From an uncultured Clostridia bacterium (GTDB lineage Bacteria > Bacillota > Clostridia > Christensenellales > Aristaeellaceae), in NCBI GenBank assembly GCA_937906775.1, contig CALCUD010000123.1, positions 1 through 8,563 on the forward strand: a stretch of 8,563 nt of DNA, read 5' to 3'. Shown here piece by piece: positions 1-5,113 of this stretch. How positions within the stretch are numbered: the stretch's first letter is position 1; each line of letters begins with the position of its first letter. Made by a program: the position numbers and the translations under genes. The notes beneath the pieces were generated by a model. The model had not been told where the DNA came from, made no database searches, and saw only the letters and a list, made by a program, of their open reading frames with translations.

Positions 1-439
1 TGACCATGAAGCCGAGGATTCCCTTGTAGATGCCGTACCAGTAGCCGTCAGCGTCGCGGTAGGCGGGCTTCAGCAGATGAGCGGCGTTCTTGGCTTCGTA
101 GGCCATGAGCAGGCCGGTGGCAGCCAGTTCATTGTAGGGATCGTTGGTGCCGCCGAACCAGACGTCAGCAGAGGGATTGCCGTTTTCTTCGGTAATCTTG
201 GTCTGCACTTCGCCGGTGGACAGGCGCTGATAGGTTGTTTTGATGCCGAACAGCTCTTCAAAATGCTTCGCGGCAGCGGCGACATAAGGCTCTTCGCAGG
301 AGCCGTAAACGATCAGTTCGCCTTCAGCCTGGGCAGCTGCAACCAGTTCGGGATCAAAAGCAGGCTCTTCAGCGGAAGCCAGAGAGCAGACAGACAGCAG
401 CATGATCGCCGCCAAAATCAGGGACAGGAACTTTTTCAT
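1..439 (-). CDS. Fe3+-type ABC transporter substrate-binding protein (N-terminal part, cut by left edge)
   Basis: This is the first 146 residues of an exported solute-binding protein; the frame is open to position 2 and the rest lies outside the window. A Sec signal peptide is visible: MKKF, a hydrophobic core, and an ASA cleavage motif near residue 23, followed by EEPAFD. There is no convincing lipobox. The mature start has the pattern of the AfuA/FbpA-like family (COG1840, iron(III) or small-anion importers): 'GELIVYGSCEEPYVAAAAKHFEE' style opening, then 'GIKTTYQRLSTGEV', 'PSADVWFGG' and 'DGYWYGIYKG'. In that family the protein captures ferric iron, a phosphonate or a similar small ligand and delivers it to a two-domain permease; the ligand here cannot be read. 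The ATG at 437-439 is chosen because the signal peptide begins there and AAAGGA lies about 12 bases upstream. Its partner permease and ATPase would lie beyond the left edge. Family assignment is confident, substrate is not. Confidence 0.85.
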   Translation of the reverse strand, partial: MKKFLSLILAAIMLLSVCSLASAEEPAFDPELVAAAQAEGELIVYGSCEEPYVAAAAKHFEELFGIKTTYQRLSTGEVQTKITEENGNPSADVWFGGTNDPYNELAATGLLMAYEAKNAAHLLKPAYRDADGYWYGIYKGILGFMV

Positions 440-500
440 GGGAAAACGCACATCCTTTCAGTGTATGGCATTGTCAGAAACTTCCGTTTCTATTGGCGTT

Positions 501-529
501 ATCTTATCAAATACCGGCCATTTTGTCAA
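501..529 (-). promoter_or_regulatory. Sigma-A promoter of the Fe3+-type binding protein gene
   Basis: On the minus strand there is a perfect -35 box TTGACA (524-529), a 17-base spacer and a -10 box TAAGAT (501-506, four of six consensus bases). The start of transcription would fall near 494, giving a leader of about 55 bases before the ATG at 439. The box spacing and the position directly upstream of the gene make this a strong call; it implies that the gene is transcribed independently of the YhhN gene upstream. Confidence 0.75.
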
Positions 530-565
530 TTACGGAATTGTTAACAGAAATACTTGCTTTGTTAA
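527..565. promoter_or_regulatory. Possible operator dyads next to the -35 box
   Basis: Two inverted repeats sit at and just upstream of the -35 box of the binding-protein promoter. CAATT-N4-AATTG spans 527-540 and overlaps the -35 box. TTAACAnAA...TTnTGTTAA spans 541-565, centred about 59 bases upstream of the predicted transcription start. The first is placed where a repressor could block polymerase, the second where an activator often binds. Both are AT-rich and short, so chance is possible. Confidence 0.3.
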
Positions 566-571
566 TTTCTA

Positions 572-1261
572 TCAGAGAACCGCCTCGAACATCAGTCCGA
601 GAACAATCAGCAATTCCCCGAGCGCGTAAGTCAGCATCACCGCGAAGTGCGATTTGACCGGGCATTCCCTGTCAAACCGGACAAAGAACAGCATGGCGTC
701 GGAGATAAAGAACAGCATGGCGCCCAGCCCGGTGGTGGCCCGGACCAGCAGAGAAACGCCGCCGCTCATCAGCCGGAACCAGGCGAAGGCATTCATGGCG
801 CCGTTGACCGCCAGATAGATCAGCAAGGGATAGAAGAGAGCCTTCTTCAGATGCTTCTTCAGCTTCATGAAGATAAACGCCACAAGCGCCGCGTAAAGAA
901 CCGCTGTCGATATAATCAGCTGCACGGGAATCGCTTCAAAACGGATCCCGGATTCATTGTAGGCAAAGATAAACAGAAGATGCGAAGCCAGAAAGGAGAC
1001 TCCCCCGCCGATGAACCATTTGGTTCCGTGAGGCATCAGGAGCATATCTCCCAGCCAGCCCGTCAGCAGGGCAAGCACCACCAGCATGGACGGTTCCACG
1101 CCTTTGAAATGAAGATATTCCAGATACATGCCCAGAATGCTCAGCAGGATCACCGGCTTGGTTCCCGTGCGGAGCGATGGCCGCATTTTCAGACTGCCGT
1201 AGAGATGCGCGGATGTGAACACGACAAAAATGCCGAAGTAAGCCCAGGCCAGAATGAGCAT
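572..1261 (-). CDS. yhhN: YhhN/TMEM86 family membrane protein, putative lysoplasmalogenase
   Basis: This is a 229-residue, very hydrophobic protein with about seven or eight predicted membrane segments and few long loops. It matches the YhhN/TMEM86 family, whose characterised members hydrolyse the vinyl-ether bond of lysoplasmalogens to release a fatty aldehyde and a glycerophospho head group in the membrane. Family hallmarks are TKP at residues 34-36, the GWLGDMLLM motif with Asp72, a SHLLFIFAY segment with His94, and FFISDAMLFF with Asp188; the two Asp residues in membrane segments are the conserved polar residues of the family. Length fits the usual 200-240 residues. The start at 1261 is preceded by AAGGGGGAG (1266-1274). 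The gene has its own promoter (1304-1332) and sits downstream of the terminator of the sugar-importer operon, so it is a separate unit. Family call is firm; the enzymatic role is inferred from the family. Plasmalogens occur in many anaerobic Clostridia, which fits. Confidence 0.88.
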   Translation of the reverse strand: MLILAWAYFGIFVVFTSAHLYGSLKMRPSLRTGTKPVILLSILGMYLEYLHFKGVEPSMLVVLALLTGWLGDMLLMPHGTKWFIGGGVSFLASHLLFIFAYNESGIRFEAIPVQLIISTAVLYAALVAFIFMKLKKHLKKALFYPLLIYLAVNGAMNAFAWFRLMSGGVSLLVRATTGLGAMLFFISDAMLFFVRFDRECPVKSHFAVMLTYALGELLIVLGLMFEAVL

Positions 1262-1303
1262 GGTTCTCCCCCTTTGGGTATGATTGCTTTCACGTTTGAA
1301 ATC

Positions 1304-1332
1304 AATTTACCATTTTCAGGCAGAAATGTCAA
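1304..1332 (-). promoter_or_regulatory. Sigma-A promoter of the yhhN gene
   Basis: Read on the minus strand: perfect -35 box TTGACA (1327-1332), a 17-base spacer, -10 box TAAATT (1304-1309) preceded directly by TGG, an extended -10 element. Transcription would start near 1297, about 36 bases before the ATG at 1261. The combination of a perfect -35 box, ideal spacing and extended -10 suggests constitutive expression. Confidence 0.7.
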
Positions 1333-1348
1333 ACCGACTGATTGGAAA

Positions 1349-1376
1349 CAGGGCTGTCCCGTCCGGGACAGCCCTG
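1349..1376 (-). terminator. Hairpin terminator of the sugar-importer operon
   Basis: A perfect 13-base inverted repeat (CAGGGCTGTCCCG / CGGGACAGCCCTG) with only two bases between the arms lies 18 bases after the stop codon of the binding-protein gene. On the minus strand it is followed by TTTCC, a short T run, so it is a strong hairpin with a weak U tract. It lies immediately before the yhhN promoter and so separates the two transcription units. On the plus strand no gene reads into it. Confidence 0.75.
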
Positions 1377-1394
1377 CGTGTTGTGATTCCGTGA

Positions 1395-2969
1395 TTATTC
1401 GCCGTAGGCCGCGGTATAGACCCGCTGGTTGATTTCCATGTACTTGGACAGGCCTCTGTCTTCCAGGCCCTTCAGATACTCGTCCCACTCTTCTTCCACG
1501 CCGCCGTTGGCAAGCCACTCGGCGCGCTTCTGATTGGTGTAGCTCAGCAGATCGGAGGTAATCTGGATCAGCTCGTCGTTGTCTTCTTCCGTCATCAGCA
1601 TGGTCGGCAGGAACTGATACTTCGCGTAGGCGCGGTAGTAGTTTTCATTCCGGGCGAACTTGGCCTGGTGGCCGGCGCTGCGCGGGATCATGGTTTCAAA
1701 CATGTCGGAGGTCAGGGCGATGGGGCCGTCGGAGGCGAAGGCTTCCTTATAGCGGAACTCATCGTAACTCATGCCTTCGGGCGTGTCGATGTAGGAATAG
1801 GTGCCGTCGCCGTTGTCCTGCAGATTGATGCCGATCGGGCCGAGGTCGCACTGCATGCTCCACAGCGGATCATAGAAGGTGTCGATCCATTTGATCAGGG
1901 TCACGGGATCGTGGCACACATTCGTGATGGAGAAGGCGTTCGCGGACATGTTGTTGGAGGATGTCCAGCCCCAGTTCTGAGAGACGCCGTCCGGTCCGAG
2001 CAGGGGGGACAGGGGCTCGTATTCGTCCTCATGGACGGTTCCGAGGTCAAACGCGTTCCAGCACATGAAGACACCGATGTTGGCAACTTCACCCTGGTTC
2101 TGGGCGTTGTAGGTCTTCTTGTCCATGGTGAAGCCTTCCTTGTCGATCAGGCCCTTGGAGAAGAAGTGATCATACAGATATTTGCAGCCTTCCTTGTAGC
2201 CTTCGGTGGCGGAAACATAGACCAGTTTGCCGTCGTCGATGACAACATGGGAGCCGTCGTCGGTCTGGGTATCCGGATAGCCGAAGGCGCCGAACAGCTG
2301 ACCGATGTCGCGCTGAGAGCCGTTGAACTTGAAGGTCATCGGGATCTCATCGGCGGGGTCGCCGTTTCCGTTCGCGTCCTGCTCCTTGAAGGCGGTCAGG
2401 ACGGTTTCAAGCTCTTCCATGGTGGTGGGCTTTTCCAGTCCCAGACGCTCGAGCCAGGTCATATTGATCATCATGTTGGACGCGATGGTGCCGTCTTCAC
2501 CTTCCTGTACATAGGGGGTGGAGTAGATATTCCCGTCGGGCGCGGTGCACATCTGTTTGATGTCCGGGCGGCGCTCAAACAGGGCTTTCAGGTTCGGCGC
2601 GTACTCTTCGATCAGATCGTTCAGGGGAAGCAGAACGCCCTGAGATCCGTAGTTGACCAGATCCGCGGCGTTGAGGGAGAACTTGCCGAAGAAGGCTTCG
2701 GGAAGGTCCGTGTTCGCGCTGAGAATCAGGTTTTTCTTTTCGTCGTATTCAGCCTGCTGAATCTGATCCCACTCAACATGGATGCCGGTCAGGGCTTCCA
2801 TCTGCTTGAACAGTTCCATATCGTTCGCGTCGCTGTGAAGCGGGCGGATCCGGATAATCATCCGGAAGGTGTCTCCCGATTCGGTCAGGGGGTACTCGGT
2901 CGCGAAACCGGCCACGGAGGCGCACAGCAACGCGACGCACAGGAGCAGGGCTACCAGGGGTTTTCTCAT
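1395..2969 (-). CDS. LplA/YtcQ-type extracellular solute-binding protein of a carbohydrate ABC importer
   Basis: This 524-residue exported protein captures an oligosaccharide outside the membrane and hands it to the two permeases encoded just upstream. A Sec signal peptide occupies residues 1-23 (MRKP, hydrophobic core, cleavage likely after GFA). Cys11 and Cys16 lie in the core but no standard lipobox is present, so membrane anchoring is uncertain. Family marks are 'TGIHVEWDQI' near residue 61, the acidic 'DANGNGDPADEIP' stretch near residue 198 typical of this group, 'SMQCDLGPIGI' style ligand-side motifs, and the C-terminal 'GGVEEEWDEYLKGLEDRGL' signature. Length fits the 500-560 residues of the LplA/YtcQ group, which is larger than ordinary maltose-type binding proteins. 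The start has an excellent AAGGAGG (2978-2984) eight bases upstream. It is the last gene of the operon, 56 bases after the lplC-type gene, with a hairpin in that gap. In Bacillus, homologues sit in pectin/rhamnogalacturonan loci, but the substrate here is not readable. Confidence 0.92.
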   Translation of the reverse strand: MRKPLVALLLCVALLCASVAGFATEYPLTESGDTFRMIIRIRPLHSDANDMELFKQMEALTGIHVEWDQIQQAEYDEKKNLILSANTDLPEAFFGKFSLNAADLVNYGSQGVLLPLNDLIEEYAPNLKALFERRPDIKQMCTAPDGNIYSTPYVQEGEDGTIASNMMINMTWLERLGLEKPTTMEELETVLTAFKEQDANGNGDPADEIPMTFKFNGSQRDIGQLFGAFGYPDTQTDDGSHVVIDDGKLVYVSATEGYKEGCKYLYDHFFSKGLIDKEGFTMDKKTYNAQNQGEVANIGVFMCWNAFDLGTVHEDEYEPLSPLLGPDGVSQNWGWTSSNNMSANAFSITNVCHDPVTLIKWIDTFYDPLWSMQCDLGPIGINLQDNGDGTYSYIDTPEGMSYDEFRYKEAFASDGPIALTSDMFETMIPRSAGHQAKFARNENYYRAYAKYQFLPTMLMTEEDNDELIQITSDLLSYTNQKRAEWLANGGVEEEWDEYLKGLEDRGLSKYMEINQRVYTAAYGE

Positions 2970-2992
2970 GGTTTTTTCCTCCTTTTTGTTTA

Positions 2993-3017
2993 TTTTGAAC
3001 CGCGTGCGCGGTCAAAA
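2993..3017 (-). repeat. Intergenic hairpin between permease and binding-protein genes
   Basis: Arms TTTTGA-CCGCG and CGCGG-TCAAAA pair with one bulged A and a two-base loop, starting nine bases after the permease stop codon. The minus-strand transcript has no U run after the hairpin (it continues AAATAAAC into the AAGGAGG site), so it does not look like an efficient terminator. A likely role is an RNA-stabilising or processing stem that lets the binding protein accumulate to a higher level than the permeases; this is inference. Confidence 0.45.
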
Positions 3018-3025
3018 CCGGTTTA

Positions 3026-3925
3026 TTATCCCTTGACGGCGCCGATCATGACGCCCTGGATGAAGTACCGCTGCAGGAAGGGATACAGAATCAGCAGCGG
3101 CAGGGAGGAGGCGATGATGATCCCATATTTGATCAGATCGCCAAGGCGCTGCTGGAGCGCCAGGGTGGAAGCGTCTTCGACCATATCGCCGAGGGAATTT
3201 TCAAACAGGATGTTCCGGAGCACAAGCTGAAGCGGATATTTGTCCGCCGACTTCATATAGATCAGGGCGTTGAAATAACTGTTCCAGTGGCTGACGGCGT
3301 AGAACAGAATCATGACCGCGATAATCGACTTGCTGAGCGGCAGAACGATCCGCACAAAAAACTGCGTGTTGGAAGCGCCGTCCAGCGTCGCGGCTTCCAG
3401 CAGTTCGTCCGGAATGGTCTGCTGGAAGAAGGTCCGCGCGACGATCAGGTTCCAGGAGCTGACCGCGGCGGGAAGAATCAGCGCCCACATGGTGTTGTAC
3501 AGGTTCAGGCTGATAACGAGCAGATAGGTCGGAATCAGTCCTCCGGAAAAGATCATTGTGAAGGTGACACCCATCATGATCACATTCCGTCCGACAAGGT
3601 CCTTGCGGGACAGCGCGTACGCGCCGGGGATCGTGATGATCACGTTGATCGCGGTACCGACCGCGGTATAGAGGATCGTGTTCCGGTATCCCGTAAAGAA
3701 CGATTCATAGTCCAGAATCCGCTGATAGCCCTCCAGCGTGAATTTCGCGGGCCACAGGATGACCTTTCCGGCGTAAACAGCGGTAGGATCCGACACGGAG
3801 GCGATCACGATAAAGTACAGGGGATACGCCACAATCAGCAGACAGAAAGCCAGAATAACATAGTTCAGAATATCGAAAATCTTATCCCCTCGGGAAGCCC
3901 GGATCCGGTTCAACGGCTTATTCAT
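3026..3925 (-). CDS. LplC/YtcP-type carbohydrate ABC transporter permease
   Basis: This 299-residue inner-membrane protein is the second of two permease subunits forming the channel of the sugar importer. Six membrane segments are visible, the first at about residues 20-42. The EAA motif that docks the ATPase is EAATLDGA at 177-184, followed by LP at 195-196 (segment IVLPLSKSI). The ending 'YFIQGVMIGAVKG' is the characteristic C terminus of the LplC/YtcP (COG0395) group. Length is normal for the family. The start at 3925 is supported by GGAGGGGGA (3931-3939) a few bases upstream, which begins right at the end of the preceding gene; the gap between the lplB-type stop and this start is 14 bases, so the two are almost certainly co-translated from one mRNA. 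Nothing is missing or damaged. The substrate is set by the binding protein and is unknown. Confidence 0.93.
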   Translation of the reverse strand: MNKPLNRIRASRGDKIFDILNYVILAFCLLIVAYPLYFIVIASVSDPTAVYAGKVILWPAKFTLEGYQRILDYESFFTGYRNTILYTAVGTAINVIITIPGAYALSRKDLVGRNVIMMGVTFTMIFSGGLIPTYLLVISLNLYNTMWALILPAAVSSWNLIVARTFFQQTIPDELLEAATLDGASNTQFFVRIVLPLSKSIIAVMILFYAVSHWNSYFNALIYMKSADKYPLQLVLRNILFENSLGDMVEDASTLALQQRLGDLIKYGIIIASSLPLLILYPFLQRYFIQGVMIGAVKG

Positions 3926-3939
3926 ATTGCTCCCCCTCC

Positions 3940-4893
3940 TCAGAACAGGCTGGAATCCGATACCTTCCGTGAAATGAAGTTCACGGTCAGAATCAGAATC
4001 AGATTCGCGACGGACTCAAACAGCCCGACGGCGGTGGAAAAGCTGAACTGGGACTGGAGAAGGCCGCGCTTGTAGACGTAGGTGGAAATGATTTCGGAAG
4101 CCGACTGGTTCAGCGAGGTCTGCATCAGATAGGCTTTTTCGAAGCCGACCGTCATCACCTTGCCGGAGTTCAGAATGAACATGATCACAATCGTGGGAAG
4201 AATGCCGGGCAGGTCCACATGCCACACGCGCCGGAACTTATTCGCGCCGTCGACCACCGCCGCCTCATGCAGCTCCGGATTGATCGAAGCCAGCGCGGCC
4301 AGGTACAGAATGCTTCCCCAGCCCGCGTTCTGCCAGATTTCCGAACCGATATAAAGAGGACGGAACCAGGCGGGTTCGCCCATGAAATGAATCGCTTCCC
4401 CGCCAAGCCTCTGGATGATGAAATTGATAATTCCGCTGGAGGGCGAAAAGAACAGGCTGATGATTCCGACGAGGACAACCGTGGAAATGAAATGCGGCGC
4501 GTAGATCACCGTCTGAACGACTTTCTTGTATCCTTTGGAAGGAAGCTGATTCAGCAGCAGCGCCAGAATGATCGGTACCGGAAAAGAGAACAGCAGCGTA
4601 CCGACGCTGACGGACAGGGTATTCCCCAGCAGCTGCGCGAAATCCGTGGCGGCAAAGAAACGCTCGAAGTTCTTCATTCCGACCCACGCGCTGCCGGTAA
4701 TTCCCTTGGTGGATTTGAAATTGCGGAAAGCGATCTGGATCCCGTACATCGGATAGTAGCGGAAAATCAGAAAGTAAGCGACGGTCGGAATCAGAAACAG
4801 ATACAGTTCCCAGTTCCGGGAGACGCTTCGGAGTTTCCGTTTAATCCGGTTTTGACGGTGTTCCTTCAGAACCCGCTCACAGCTCACGGTCAT
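3940..4893 (-). CDS. lplB: LplB-type carbohydrate ABC transporter permease
   Basis: This 317-residue permease is the first gene of the importer operon and pairs with the lplC-type subunit. A basic N-terminal stretch (KRKLRSVSRNW, residues 18-28) precedes the first membrane segment at about 30-46, followed by the LplB-family 'RYYPMYGIQIAFRNF' motif at 45-59. The EAA motif is EAAVVDGA at 210-217, with LPG at 228-230. The tail 'NFISRKVSDSSLF' is typical of the family (COG4209). The reading frame stays open upstream to 5058, but that would add 55 residues with no membrane or family pattern and would run across the promoter at 4945-4973. The ATG at 4893 is preferred because the AAGGAAGGGA site (4901-4910) lies eight bases upstream and the length then fits the family. 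No ATPase gene is present in the operon, as is usual for this class, which shares an MsmX-type ATPase encoded elsewhere. Confidence 0.92.
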   Translation of the reverse strand: MTVSCERVLKEHRQNRIKRKLRSVSRNWELYLFLIPTVAYFLIFRYYPMYGIQIAFRNFKSTKGITGSAWVGMKNFERFFAATDFAQLLGNTLSVSVGTLLFSFPVPIILALLLNQLPSKGYKKVVQTVIYAPHFISTVVLVGIISLFFSPSSGIINFIIQRLGGEAIHFMGEPAWFRPLYIGSEIWQNAGWGSILYLAALASINPELHEAAVVDGANKFRRVWHVDLPGILPTIVIMFILNSGKVMTVGFEKAYLMQTSLNQSASEIISTYVYKRGLLQSQFSFSTAVGLFESVANLILILTVNFISRKVSDSSLF

Positions 4894-4917
4894 CAGGCGA
4901 TCCCTTCCTTCGGTCAG

Positions 4918-4948
4918 TATTCCGGTTATGTTCTCTCTGTCCGGAATA
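4918..4948. repeat. Inverted repeat over the -10 box and leader of the importer operon
   Basis: TATTCCGG (4918-4925) and CCGGAATA (4941-4948) are perfect inverted copies of eight bases with a 15-base gap. The right arm overlaps the -10 box (4945-4950), and the pair spans the predicted start near 4938. It could be an operator for a repressor or a leader hairpin next to the ribosome binding site (4901-4910). A related palindrome TTCCGGAA occurs at 5040-5047 near the regulator's promoter. Confidence 0.45.
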
Positions 4949-4973
4949 TAACCAAAAAACGACAAAGAATCAA
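4945..4973 (-). promoter_or_regulatory. Sigma-A promoter of the lplB-lplC-binding protein operon
   Basis: On the minus strand: -35 box TTGATT (4968-4973, four of six), 17-base spacer, -10 box TATATT (4945-4950, five of six). The start would be near 4938, giving a leader of about 45 bases before the ATG at 4893. The weakened -35 box fits a promoter that needs an activator, and the AraC regulator next door is the obvious candidate. Confidence 0.65.
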
Positions 4974-4983
4974 TTTCCATTTT

Positions 4984-5009
4984 TTGAACGGATGTGCATC
5001 TGTTGAACG
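4984..5009. promoter_or_regulatory. Candidate AraC-regulator site: direct repeat upstream of the operon promoter
   Basis: TTGAACG occurs twice in the same orientation (4984-4990 and 5003-5009), 19 bases apart, with an imperfect palindrome GATG-TG-CATC (4991-5000) between the copies. The pair is centred about 59 bases upstream of the predicted operon start, just beyond the -35 box. AraC-family activators typically bind direct repeats about two helical turns apart in this position, so this is the best candidate for the target of the divergent regulator. Seven-base repeats can arise by chance. Confidence 0.4.
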
Positions 5010-5061
5010 CGAATGCCGGATTTCCCAATTTTTCGCGGGTTCCGGAAACAGCTTTCAATTC

Positions 5062-5090
5062 TTGTATACTCGCAGGTGTTATGGTAAGAT
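5062..5090 (+). promoter_or_regulatory. Promoter of the AraC-family regulator gene
   Basis: -35 box TTGTAT (5062-5067), 17-base spacer, -10 box TAAGAT (5085-5090) preceded by TGG, an extended -10 element. Transcription would start near 5097, leaving a very short leader that still includes the AAGGAGGG site (5100-5107). An alternative -10 box TATACT lies at 5065-5070 but lacks a good -35 box. Confidence 0.5.
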
Positions 5091-5113
5091 TTTACGAAAA
5101 AGGAGGGTGGAAC

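Noticed and set aside
1668..3230. A 520-codon open frame on the plus strand opposite the binding-protein gene
   Set aside because: It is antisense to a gene with a clear signal peptide, family motifs and ribosome binding site. Its translation has no recognisable domain and low-complexity, His/Gly/Val-rich composition typical of a shadow frame in GC-rich DNA.
4894..5058. Longer N terminus for the lplB-type permease (start at 5058)
   Set aside because: The added 55 residues show no family pattern and would place the promoter inside the coding region; the ATG at 4893 has its own ribosome binding site.
5065..5070. TATACT as the -10 box of the regulator gene
   Set aside because: No acceptable -35 box at 16-18 bases; the TGG-TAAGAT element 20 bases further on with TTGTAT at 17 bases is better, although TATACT cannot be excluded.
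4994..5113. Longer N terminus for the AraC regulator (start at 4994)
   Set aside because: The added 40 residues cross the predicted promoter; AAGGAGGG at 5100-5107 clearly serves the ATG at 5114.
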